Of a stretch of DNA of 14,120 nt, positions 7,424-14,120 are shown in pieces. Made by a program: the position numbers and the translations under genes. The notes beneath the pieces were generated by a model. It worked only from the letters and a program-made list of their open reading frames with translations. It ran no database searches and had not been told where the DNA came from. This stretch comes from Paucimonas sp. (GTDB lineage Bacteria; Pseudomonadota; Gammaproteobacteria; Burkholderiales; Burkholderiaceae_D), in NCBI GenBank assembly GCA_029266815.1, contig JAQSWC010000020.1, forward strand, positions 1 to 14,120. The letters run 5' to 3'. Each line of letters opens with the position of its first letter. Position 1 is the stretch's first letter.

Positions 7424-8287
7424 ATGAAGACTTTCATGAAGCAAGATAAACAAAATCCCATTTCTGAAATACGGCCCGGACAGTCTGTGGAGTTACTAAA
7501 AGAACTGCACATCCTGACGCGCGAGGGCAAGTTGAATCAGGATAGCCGGCGCAAACTCAAGCAGGTCTATCACCTCTACCAGTTCATCGAGCCCCTGTTG
7601 AAGTCCGTACTGGAAGAGCAAGGGCAAGTGACGCTGGTGGATCACGGGGCAGGCAAGTCGTATCTCGGTTTCATCCTGTATGACCTGTTCTTCAAGGCAC
7701 TGCCGAGCGGGTCGCATATTTTCGGCATAGAGACGCGAGAGGAGTTGGTGGAAAAGTCTCGCGAACTGGCGGCGCGCCTCGGGTTTTCAGGCATGTCTTT
7801 TCTGAATCTTTCGGTCGCTGACTCGATTGTCTCGACCGTGCTTCCCGAAAAGGCGGACGTCGTCACAGCCCTGCACGCCTGCAATACCGCGACGGATGAT
7901 GCCATCCGCTTTGCGTTAGAGAAGCGAGCGAAGTTCATGGTTCTCGTGCCCTGTTGCCAGGCTGAAGTGGCTTCCGTGCTTCGCAAGAACAAAGGGCGCA
8001 GCCTGGGTCGGGATGCGCTGACAGAGTTATGGCGCCATCCCTTGCACACACGTGAATTCGGCAGTCAAGTCACCAATGTGCTGCGCTGCCTTCAGCTCGA
8101 AGCCCATGGCTATCATGTCAACGTCACTGAATTGGTCGGGTGGGAGCATTCGATGAAGAATGAACTGATCATCGCCAGCTATAAGGATCTGCCGGGGCGC
8201 CGCCCTGCCCAGCGCATGCAGGAGATACTGCGCGACCTCGGCATCGAGGAAGAGCTTGGCAAGCGGTTTTTCGTGCCTGTGGTATGA
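7424..8287 (+). CDS. SAM-dependent methyltransferase, TRM13/METTL25-like
   Basis: A 287-residue class I methyltransferase. Motif I is LVDHGAGKSYLG (71-82), followed by GIET (101-104) as the acidic end of strand 2. The distinctive parts are ALHACNTATDD (149-159), VPCC (175-178) and EHSMKNELI (241-249). These resemble the pattern of the Methyltransf_32 and TRM13 groups (eukaryotic tRNA 2'-O-methyltransferase Trm13 and METTL25), where an HxCGxATD-like motif and a CC pair recur. By that resemblance an RNA substrate is possible but not shown. Start choice is between 7424 (GGAAA five bases upstream) and an in-frame ATG at 7436. No neighbour points to a pathway; the next gene begins 89 bases downstream. 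Confidence 0.75.
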   Translation: MKTFMKQDKQNPISEIRPGQSVELLKELHILTREGKLNQDSRRKLKQVYHLYQFIEPLLKSVLEEQGQVTLVDHGAGKSYLGFILYDLFFKALPSGSHIFGIETREELVEKSRELAARLGFSGMSFLNLSVADSIVSTVLPEKADVVTALHACNTATDDAIRFALEKRAKFMVLVPCCQAEVASVLRKNKGRSLGRDALTELWRHPLHTREFGSQVTNVLRCLQLEAHGYHVNVTELVGWEHSMKNELIIASYKDLPGRRPAQRMQEILRDLGIEEELGKRFFVPVV

Positions 8288-8319
8288 AGTTTGCCGGAGC
8301 GTTTCCATATTGAAGGTTC

Positions 8320-8339
8320 CCTGCTAGACTCATAGCAGG
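8320..8339. repeat. Perfect inverted repeat before first ycgR-like gene
   Basis: CCTGCTA (8320-8326) and TAGCAGG (8333-8339) flank a six-base loop in the gap between the methyltransferase and the first YcgR-like gene. No T tract follows, so it is a poor terminator. It could be an operator, or an mRNA hairpin about 37 bases upstream of the GTG start. Confidence 0.35.
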
Positions 8340-8376
8340 CAGAAAAACAATCTGCAGCTCCGCTACAGAGGCCAAT

Positions 8377-9120
8377 GTGAGCAGCATTCCAAACCTTGAA
8401 GAAATAGACGAGCGGTATTTCGTGCGCGGGCGCATGGAAATTCAGGGGGTGCTGAGCGAGCTGGTTTATCGCGGCGAATTACTGGAAATCGGCCACGAGG
8501 GCGAAGAACCTTTGCTGCAGGCTACGCTGCTCGACGTCAATCGCAGCGGCGTGATCTTCGATGTGGCGCCCGACGCTTCTCCTCCCAAATCGGCGCTTCC
8601 TTCAACCCTTGCCTTCATCGCTCGCCCCGACGGCATCCGCGTTCAGTTTCATTGTGCCGGCGTGGAAAGCGTCAAGTGGGATGGCAGGCCGGTTTACCGC
8701 GCAGCATTACCCGATTGCGTGGCACGTCTGCAAAGGCAGGAAAGCCTCCGCACCTGGATAGCGGAAGGTCATGTCATCAGCATCGCTTTCTTTGATGCGG
8801 ACGGCGCGCTTCTGGGCGAGCAGCGTCTGCGCGATCTCAGTGCCGGCGGCCTCGGCATCATCGCCGACACGGGGTGGGCGCAAGCCATGGCATTCCGGGT
8901 GGAGCGAGTCCGATTCACGGTCGCGCCCTTCGGCGATATTGACTGTGCCGTCGCCTTGCGGCACCTGACGATCCAGGACGATGACCTCGCGCGGATAGGT
9001 TTGGCGTTTCTTCAACCAGCCGCAGAGATGCGGGGGCGGGTTCAGCGTTTCGTGCTCGAAAACGAACTCCAACGTCGGCAGGTCGAAACTGACGAAAGCG
9101 ACGGCAGCGATGGAGCTTAA
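8377..9120 (+). CDS. YcgR-like PilZ protein with altered RxxxR motif
   Basis: A 247-residue two-domain cytoplasmic protein: an N-terminal YcgR-type beta domain (about 15-112) and a C-terminal PilZ domain (about 115-235). YcgR proteins bind cyclic-di-GMP and, in flagellated bacteria, act as a motor brake. D153-L-S155-A-G-G158 keeps the D/NxSxxG motif, but the segment reads RLQRQESLR (117-125), so the first arginine of RxxxR is Q121. The neighbouring paralogue reads RLQRRESYR. Binding of the nucleotide may therefore be weakened or changed. The start is GTG at 8377, with AGAGG five bases upstream; the overlapping ATG at 8375 is followed at once by a stop. It lies 42 bases before its paralogue, probably in one operon. 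No flagellar gene is in view. Confidence 0.85.
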   Translation: MSSIPNLEEIDERYFVRGRMEIQGVLSELVYRGELLEIGHEGEEPLLQATLLDVNRSGVIFDVAPDASPPKSALPSTLAFIARPDGIRVQFHCAGVESVKWDGRPVYRAALPDCVARLQRQESLRTWIAEGHVISIAFFDADGALLGEQRLRDLSAGGLGIIADTGWAQAMAFRVERVRFTVAPFGDIDCAVALRHLTIQDDDLARIGLAFLQPAAEMRGRVQRFVLENELQRRQVETDESDGSDGA

Positions 9121-9162
9121 GTTCGTGCTTGGCTACAGCAGGATCGGTGCCCGGCAGGCGCC

Positions 9163-9924
9163 ATGCCGGATATGACACCTTCACTCTCTGACGACGAAAT
9201 CGAAGATCGTTTCTTCCTGCTCGGCAGGATGGAAATCCTGAATGTATTGAACGATCTTATTCATCGGCGGGAAACATTGACTGTTTATTTCAATGGCGGC
9301 AGCGACTTCATCGTCACGACCCTGCTCGAGGCTCGGCAGGATGGCTTGGTATTCGACCTGAGCGGCGACGAAAAGGCGAATCGCCGTTTGCCCAGAAGCT
9401 CGAGCTGTGTATTTGTCGGGCGGCTCGACGGGGTGCGCGTGCAGTTCTCGAGCGGCCAGGCCGCGCCTATCTCTTGGGGCGGTGCGGATGCGTTTGAAGC
9501 CCTGCTTCCCGAGCGCGTAGTACGCCTGCAACGTCGGGAGAGCTATCGGATTCTCCTGCCGGTTGCGAAGCCCATGATGGTGAAGCTGATGGGAAGCGGC
9601 GGCAAGAGCCTGGGTGAATGGCCCGGACATGATCTTAGTGTGGGTGGTGTGGGACTGACACTGACGGGTACTCCCGAATTCGATGTGAGCGAGCTGCTGC
9701 CTTTGATCGTGATGGAAATTCCGATGGGCCGGCAGCGGCTGATCAACTGTTCCGCTTGCGTGCGTCACATAACGCCGGAAGGGGAACACCGGGAAGCGCC
9801 GCGTCACCGTATCGGCCTGTCGTTTGAAAACCTTCCGCCGGCTACGGGAGTCGCAATTCAGCGCTACATCATTAAAATTGAACTGGAACGCCGCGGCATA
9901 CTGGCTGCCAGGGGCGGAAGGTAA
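9163..9924 (+). CDS. YcgR-like PilZ protein with intact motifs
   Basis: A 253-residue paralogue of the preceding gene with the same build: N-terminal YcgR domain (about 18-115) and C-terminal PilZ domain (about 118-245). Both cyclic-di-GMP motifs are intact: R125-E-S-Y-R129 within RLQRRESYR, and D157-L-S159-V-G-G162. The two proteins share the opening pattern D-E-(x)-F-(x)-GRMEI-(x)-VL and the overall order of strands, so they arose by an old tandem duplication. The ATG at 9163 has only a weak upstream AGG; an ATG three codons later is possible. It probably acts as a cyclic-di-GMP receptor in motility or surface behaviour, but the partner is not in the window. Confidence 0.88.
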   Translation: MPDMTPSLSDDEIEDRFFLLGRMEILNVLNDLIHRRETLTVYFNGGSDFIVTTLLEARQDGLVFDLSGDEKANRRLPRSSSCVFVGRLDGVRVQFSSGQAAPISWGGADAFEALLPERVVRLQRRESYRILLPVAKPMMVKLMGSGGKSLGEWPGHDLSVGGVGLTLTGTPEFDVSELLPLIVMEIPMGRQRLINCSACVRHITPEGEHREAPRHRIGLSFENLPPATGVAIQRYIIKIELERRGILAARGGR

Positions 9925-9991
9925 TGCGTCGCATTCATACCTCTTTACAAATTTGCCTATTCCTTAAAAGGTGCAAAGTGGGCAAAATCGC

Positions 9992-10021
9992 TTGATGCAG
10001 ATGCGCGTTTCCGCGTAATCT
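9992..10021 (+). promoter_or_regulatory. Weak sigma-70 promoter candidate
   Basis: TTGATG (9992-9997) and TAATCT (10016-10021) with an 18-base spacer lie about 100 bases upstream of the large coiled-coil/AsmA gene. Only partial matches to consensus, but the 200-base gap suggests that the gene has its own promoter. Confidence 0.3.
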
Positions 10022-10052
10022 TCATTCTTGTCTTTTTATCATTTGTGCGGAC

Positions 10053-10071
10053 AGGCCGCCTTATCCGGCCT
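10053..10071 (+). terminator. Possible terminator or leader hairpin
   Basis: AGGCCG (10053-10058) and CGGCCT (10066-10071) form a six-base-pair stem with a seven-base loop, followed by the pyrimidine-rich TCCTCTTTC. It may end the ycgR-like transcripts, but the T run is imperfect. If the promoter at 9992 is real, this hairpin sits in the leader of the next gene. Confidence 0.35.
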
Positions 10072-10124
10072 TCCTCTTTCGTTGCGCTCCGCTCTTGTCA
10101 TGAGCAGGGCATTCGGGATCGAGC

Positions 10125-13100
10125 ATGGAAAGCTATACCGTCTTTACCAAGACCGCCAAGGGCCTCGGAGAATCCACCGGAAAAACGAAGGCGCTCTCCC
10201 GCACCTTGCGCAAGGTGCTGAAGGAGGTTGATGGCCAGGCGACAGTCGGTGAAATCGGGCAGCGCCTGGACGACGTGGCCCAGTCCAAGTTGATGGGATT
10301 CTTCGAGCAGTTGCTTTCCCAGGATTACATCCGTGAGTTCAAGGCGGCCCCGCGCCCGCAAGTGGTGGAGCCCAGCAGTGCGGACGATCTCGATTTCACT
10401 ACGCTTGGAAAATTTCAGCAGACGCTCAACCAGTTGACGATGAGCGCCTATATCAAGGCCGTACAGGCACAGGCATCCGAGGATGCCGCGGCCCAGTCGA
10501 CGCGGGAGCCGGCGACCATCGGCGGTCTTCCGGTCGACAGCGCGAGAAACACGATCATGTTGCGTTCGCCGCAGATAGGTACCGCCACCGGGCCCGATAC
10601 ACGCGAGCTGGCCGATATCCGCCTTCGCGAAGAGGCTGATGCCAAGGCCCGGCGGGAAGAGGAGATCGAAGCCGCGCGGGAAGCCGAAGCTGCGAAAAGA
10701 CACGCAGAAGAAAGAGCAAGACGCGAAGAGGAAGCCCGGCATCTGGCGGAAGCTGAAGCGGCCCGTGAGGCGGAGCGCAAGGCGCAGGCCGAACGGCTTG
10801 AGCGCGAACGGATTGCTGCCGAAGAGCAGGCGCGCCAAGAGGCGCAGCGCAAGGCAGCGGCAGAGGCGGAAGCACGGGAACGTGCGCGCCTGGAGGCGGA
10901 ATTCCGTGCAATGCGCGAAGTGGAAGAAAAGGCTCAGCACGAGGCAGAGCAGCGTGCCCGCGAAGCGGCTGCCGAAAAGTCGCGCCGGGAATTGCAGGAA
11001 CAATCTGCAGCTGCCGCGCGCGAATTGGCGCGGCTTGAAGAGGAACGCCTAGTGCGAGAGCGCATGAAGGCGGAGGCGAAAAGGGAGATGGAGGCGAAGG
11101 CAGCGCGGGAAGCGGCAGCCAAGGCTGCCGCAGTAGAACGTGCCCGCCAGGAAGAGGAAGCCAGGATGAAAGCCGAGCGGGCAGCCCGTCTTGCGGAAGA
11201 AGAGCGGCTGCGCGCCGAGGCCGAGCGAAAAGCGCTCGAGCAGGAGCGTGTTCGCGTGGAGGCCGAACGTCAGCGTCTTGAGGAGGAGGCGCTGCGTGTG
11301 GCACAGGAAGCCGCACGGCTCGAAGAGGAAAAACGCCGCCGCGAGGAAGAAGAGACAGCGCAGGCTGAGGCGAAGAGAAAGGCACAAGAGGAAGACGCAC
11401 GCATCCGAGCGGAAGCGGAGCGACGTCGCCGCGAGGAGGAAGCTCAACGCGAGGCCCTTGAGGCTGCCCGGGTTGAAGACGAAAACCGGCGCCGTGAAGA
11501 GGAAGAGACGGCGCGCGCTGCGGCAGAGTTGAAGGCTCGTGAAGAAGTCGAACGCGGAAGACAGGAAGCGGAAGAGAAGAAACGCATAGAGGCGGAAGCC
11601 GCCCGCCGTGAAGCGGAGGAACGGCTGCGCCTGGATGTGGAAGACAGGGAACGGCGCCACGAGGAAGCCCGGCGGCAGGCCCTTGCGGAGGCGGAAGAGG
11701 CCGAACGCGCCCAGAAGGAACAGGAACGGCGCGTGATGGAAGAGGTTGCCGCGTTTGCCCGCAGGGAGGAAGAGGAACGCCTGCATGCAGAGCTTGAAGC
11801 GCGCGAGCGTCAACTCAAGGCAGAAAGAAAGCGGGCAGAGCAGGAGGAGCTGTATCGTCGCAAGGCGGAGCGCAAGGCTCGCTATATTGCGGAGAAGAAG
11901 GCGAAGAAGGAAACACGGGCGCGTGCGCGGAAGGAAGCAGCCATTGCGGAGCGACAGCGGAGGAAAACGCTGATTGACAAGGCGAAAAAGACGGCGCGCA
12001 CGATCACCTATGTAGTGCAGTCCGGTTGGACTCCCTCGGTGGCAAAAAAACTGGGAGCCGGAGCGGCGCTTGCCGCGGTCGCGGGCGTCGGGGCAGTGCA
12101 CCTGGTTTCCTTCGATTCGCGTGCGCGGCTGGCTGAACAGGCGGTGTCGACCTACCTGCGTCAACCGGTCAAGATCGAAGCACTGCATTTTTCCCTGCTA
12201 CCGCGCCCGCGCTGGCGTGCGGTCAATGTGACCGTCGGTATCGGAGAGCAGATACGCGCTCGTGAAGTCGCCCTACCCATTGGCCTTGGAAGCGATGAAA
12301 ACATCAAGCGTATCGACATAGCGTCGCTCGGCATCAAGCAGGAAGCGCTTCCCTGGCTGCTTTGGGGAACGCCGGATGGTGACAAGTCAATGGTCCAGGT
12401 GATTCAGGCGAGGGATGTGACGATCGATTCCAGCGCGATAGATTTCGGGCGGATGTCTATGCGCGCCGAGTTCGCTTCCGACGGACGCTGGAAGCAGGTG
12501 GTGCTCGATAGCGGCGAAAAGCAAACTTATCTCACCATCAAGCGCGACGATGCGCTTGTTAAATTCGATTTCACCGCCTCGTCTTTCGTATTGCCTTTCG
12601 GCGGTGTTACGCCTGTCGACCAGTTCTACGCCAAGGGAGCGATTTTCCGCGACGAGATTGCGGCCAGCGAGTTCAGGGCCAGCGCGTATGACGGCGTGTT
12701 GGCGGGCACGGCGCGTTTGAGCTGGAGTGGAGACAATTGGAGTTTGCAGGGAGATTTCCGTGCGAATGAAATGGCTGTCTCCCAATTTGCTCCGGCACTG
12801 ATCGAGAGCGGCAAGCTCAAGGCAGAGGGACGTTTTGCAATGCAGGCAGCGGACAGCGCCAAGCTGTTTTCCACATCCCGTGTAGAAGGCAGCTTCATCG
12901 TCAACGGCGGCACGGTGAGCGGCATCGACTTGATGAGTTCGTTGAAAACGTTGAAGGCGGGCGGACGCTCCGTCTTTTCGGAAGCAAAGGGTAATTTCTC
13001 CTATCACACTGGAAAGACGCAGATCCGCGACTTAAGAATGTCGGCAGGATTGCTTTCGCTATACGGCAGTGCGGAGGCAGAAAGTAGCGGAGCATTGCGA

Positions 13101-13196
13101 GGGCGTTTCTCCCTGGATCTTAACTCGCCGGCAGCGAGAGGGCATGGAAACATTTCCTTGCAAGGAACGCTGGTTCAGCCTCGCTTCAGTCAATAG
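10125..13196 (+). CDS. Long coiled-coil membrane protein with AsmA-like domain
   Basis: A 1023-residue protein of unusual architecture. Residues 1-75 form a compact helical domain (TLRKVLKEVDGQATVGEIGQ) resembling a winged helix. Residues 76-160 are a linker. Residues 161 to about 628 are an almost unbroken helix rich in Ala, Glu, Arg and Lys, resembling TolA domain II, and either a coiled coil or a single charged alpha helix. One hydrophobic segment (643-663, LGAGAALAAVAGVGAVHLVSF) follows, preceded by many lysines and arginines, so the N-terminal part should be cytoplasmic. Residues 670-1023 look AsmA-like: KIEALHFSLLPRPRWRAVNVTV near the start, and EGSFIVNGGTVSGIDL (921-936) typical of AsmA C-terminal regions. 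It is not TolA, lacking a TolB/TolR context and the short N-terminal anchor. The function is unknown. The start ATG has a weak ribosome site (GGGA, eight bases upstream). Confidence 0.8.
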   Translation: MESYTVFTKTAKGLGESTGKTKALSRTLRKVLKEVDGQATVGEIGQRLDDVAQSKLMGFFEQLLSQDYIREFKAAPRPQVVEPSSADDLDFTTLGKFQQTLNQLTMSAYIKAVQAQASEDAAAQSTREPATIGGLPVDSARNTIMLRSPQIGTATGPDTRELADIRLREEADAKARREEEIEAAREAEAAKRHAEERARREEEARHLAEAEAAREAERKAQAERLERERIAAEEQARQEAQRKAAAEAEARERARLEAEFRAMREVEEKAQHEAEQRAREAAAEKSRRELQEQSAAAARELARLEEERLVRERMKAEAKREMEAKAAREAAAKAAAVERARQEEEARMKAERAARLAEEERLRAEAERKALEQERVRVEAERQRLEEEALRVAQEAARLEEEKRRREEEETAQAEAKRKAQEEDARIRAEAERRRREEEAQREALEAARVEDENRRREEEETARAAAELKAREEVERGRQEAEEKKRIEAEAARREAEERLRLDVEDRERRHEEARRQALAEAEEAERAQKEQERRVMEEVAAFARREEEERLHAELEARERQLKAERKRAEQEELYRRKAERKARYIAEKKAKKETRARARKEAAIAERQRRKTLIDKAKKTARTITYVVQSGWTPSVAKKLGAGAALAAVAGVGAVHLVSFDSRARLAEQAVSTYLRQPVKIEALHFSLLPRPRWRAVNVTVGIGEQIRAREVALPIGLGSDENIKRIDIASLGIKQEALPWLLWGTPDGDKSMVQVIQARDVTIDSSAIDFGRMSMRAEFASDGRWKQVVLDSGEKQTYLTIKRDDALVKFDFTASSFVLPFGGVTPVDQFYAKGAIFRDEIAASEFRASAYDGVLAGTARLSWSGDNWSLQGDFRANEMAVSQFAPALIESGKLKAEGRFAMQAADSAKLFSTSRVEGSFIVNGGTVSGIDLMSSLKTLKAGGRSVFSEAKGNFSYHTGKTQIRDLRMSAGLLSLYGSAEAESSGALRGRFSLDLNSPAARGHGNISLQGTLVQPRFSQ
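11307..11544 (+). repeat. 51-residue internal repeat in the helical rod
   Basis: Within the long helix, residues 395-423 (EAARLEEEKRRREEEETA onward) recur as residues 446-474 (EAARVEDENRRREEEETA onward), an offset of 51 residues or 153 bases. The DNA copies have diverged at many codon third positions, so this is an old duplication and not a recent or assembly repeat. Confidence 0.6.
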
Positions 13197-13210
13197 AAGC
13201 TGCCCACGCT

Positions 13211-13266
13211 CGAGAGCCTTCGGAAGTGATATTACGTAGTACCCCATAATCCGATGACAGCTCTCG
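13211..13266. repeat. Distant inverted repeat after the AsmA-like gene
   Basis: CGAGAGC (13211-13217) and GCTCTCG (13260-13266) are exact inverse copies separated by 42 bases, just downstream of the large gene. They could form the base of a larger 3' hairpin, but no T tract follows. The rest of 13197-13410 shows no gene. Confidence 0.25.
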
Positions 13267-13410
13267 GGAGCCGCCGCTCCAAAAAATAACAAGTTTGCCG
13301 TTGTAAAGAAGTCAGAGACGATTTCGTTGCTTTCGATCTTTTAATCTCTGGTTCAATTGATGCGGTTTGGAAAATAAAGTCTGCTGCGTCTCCTCAAGTA
13401 AAAACCGCGT

Positions 13411-13426
13411 AGGAATTGTCATTCCT
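13411..13426. promoter_or_regulatory. Inverted repeat upstream of hemerythrin promoter
   Basis: AGGAAT and ATTCCT flank TGTC, giving a perfect 6-4-6 inverted repeat. It ends 12 bases before the sigma-54 element and about 40 bases upstream of the expected transcription start. It may bind an activator or repressor; no known consensus was matched. Confidence 0.4.
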
Positions 13427-13438
13427 CAGTAGCCTCGT

Positions 13439-13455
13439 CGGCATGGTACTTGCAT
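13439..13455 (+). promoter_or_regulatory. Sigma-54 (RpoN) promoter candidate
   Basis: The sequence CGGCAT, five bases, TTGCAT has the exact GG-N10-GC spacing required by sigma-54 (GG at 13440-13441, GC at 13452-13453). It matches most of the TGGCAC-N5-TTGCA consensus. Transcription would start near 13465, leaving a 28-base leader with a strong ribosome site before the hemerythrin-like gene. Confidence 0.55.
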
Positions 13456-13492
13456 TTCAGGTGGCTATTCGCTTACCCGCAAAGGAGTTACC

Positions 13493-14089
13493 ATGGCATC
13501 CCTGACTGAACAATGGACGGAAAAACTTTCGCCTACCGTCACCAACATGATCCGTATGGATCATACGCATGTGCTTGCCACGTTTCACAAGTATGAAATC
13601 GGCACCTCGCCGAAGACCAAGCAGGCTTTGGTGAACACTATTTGCCTCGCGCTGGAAATACACGCTCAGCTCGAAGAGGAAATTTTTTACCCCGCGATGC
13701 GCAATGCAACGGGTGGCAGTGATGTGCTGGACAAGAGCCAGCCGGAACATGATGGCATGCGTGAATTGATCGCGCGACTACGGTCGATGCAGCCTACCGA
13801 CCTGGACTACGACCAGACTTTTTTTCAGTTGATGCGCGAAGTGATTCACCACGTGGCAGATGAGGAAGCAGTTTTGCTGCCGCAGGCGGAACATCTGTTG
13901 GCCGATCGCCTCGGCGAGCTGGGGGCCGAGATGACGCGTCGGCGCTTGCAGCTAGCAGCCCCACGTGCGGGCGAGAGTGCTTATAACACCCTGCGCGGCA
14001 GGCCTGTCACTACTGCTTTGGTAGCTGCAAGTGCCTTACTGGCCGGCACCTATTTCATGCGTAGCGGAAAAAGCACGCGCTGGCATTGA
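13493..14089 (+). CDS. Hemerythrin-like HHE protein with C-terminal anchor
   Basis: A 198-residue protein with a hemerythrin/HHE four-helix bundle (about 15-150) and a hydrophobic C-terminal segment. Candidate di-iron ligands are H24 and/or H26 (MDHTH), H57 and E61 (HAQLE), H86 (PEHD), H119/H120 and E124 (HHVADEE). Such domains bind oxygen, nitric oxide or iron or sense redox state. Residues 170-190 (RPVTTALVAASALLAGTYFMR) form one short membrane helix followed by a basic tail. The layout recalls the RP-x-x-hydrophobic C-terminal anchors of DUF883/ElaB-type stress proteins, so the bundle is probably held at the inner face of the membrane. AAGGAG lies five bases before the ATG, making the start secure. 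It stands alone behind a candidate sigma-54 promoter, which suggests stress or nutrient control. Confidence 0.88.
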   Translation: MASLTEQWTEKLSPTVTNMIRMDHTHVLATFHKYEIGTSPKTKQALVNTICLALEIHAQLEEEIFYPAMRNATGGSDVLDKSQPEHDGMRELIARLRSMQPTDLDYDQTFFQLMREVIHHVADEEAVLLPQAEHLLADRLGELGAEMTRRRLQLAAPRAGESAYNTLRGRPVTTALVAASALLAGTYFMRSGKSTRWH

Positions 14090-14097
14090 CAGCGTAT

Positions 14098-14120
14098 CCC
14101 ATGCCCGCGAAGGGCACGGG
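14098..14120 (+). terminator. Probable terminator stem cut by window end
   Basis: CCC-A-TGCCC (14098-14106) can pair with GGGCA-C-GGG (14112-14120) around a five-base loop with one mismatch, starting nine bases after the hemerythrin stop codon. The following bases are outside the window, so a T tract cannot be confirmed. Confidence 0.45.

Noticed and set aside
10098..12188. Long minus-strand frames (301, 281 and 379 residues) opposite the coiled-coil gene
   Set aside because: They mirror the repetitive Glu/Arg/Ala codons as Leu/Phe/Ser/Arg-rich low-complexity sequence and carry no family motif; the plus-strand frame has coherent domains at both ends.
10125..13196. Identification of the large gene as tolA
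   Set aside because: TolA has a short N-terminal membrane anchor, periplasmic rod and domain III, and neighbours tolQRB/pal; here the membrane segment follows the rod and the tail is AsmA-like.

Overview
The window looks like chromosomal DNA of a betaproteobacterium, most likely order Burkholderiales and perhaps Oxalobacteraceae. This is inferred from moderately high GC, a biodegradative-type Orn/Lys/Arg decarboxylase whose sequence resembles Burkholderiales proteins as I remember them, the thyA-folA pair, and YcgR-type PilZ proteins. No search was run. No tRNA, rRNA, insertion sequence, CRISPR array or prophage gene was seen.

Layout. Bases 1-408 hold no protein gene. They contain a very strong leftward intrinsic terminator and further hairpins that may form a small RNA or a structured 3' UTR. 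Bases 409-3895 are a leftward block: thyA, then folA, then a PLP-dependent Orn/Lys/Arg decarboxylase that appears to lack the first part of its wing domain. A small stand-alone PilZ protein (4197-4595, rightward) faces a leftward MsbA-like ABC exporter half-transporter (4610-6403). A leftward 190-residue outer-membrane beta-barrel protein (6671-7243) has a textbook terminator.

From 7424 the genes run rightward: a TRM13/METTL25-like SAM methyltransferase, two tandem YcgR-like PilZ proteins, and a 1023-residue protein of unusual build. The last has a small N-terminal winged-helix-like region, about 465 residues of Ala/Glu/Arg/Lys-rich helix, one membrane segment, and an AsmA-like periplasmic domain. 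The window closes with a hemerythrin-like protein carrying a C-terminal membrane anchor, behind a good candidate sigma-54 promoter and an inverted repeat.

How the parts may work together. ThyA and DHFR form the thymidylate/folate cycle. Three PilZ-domain proteins within 6 kb suggest cyclic-di-GMP responsiveness, although no GGDEF/EAL or flagellar gene lies here. One YcgR copy has lost an arginine of its RxxxR motif. The large coiled-coil/AsmA protein lies downstream of the two ycgR-like genes and is the best candidate for something undescribed. A functional link between it and the PilZ proteins is inferred from position only.
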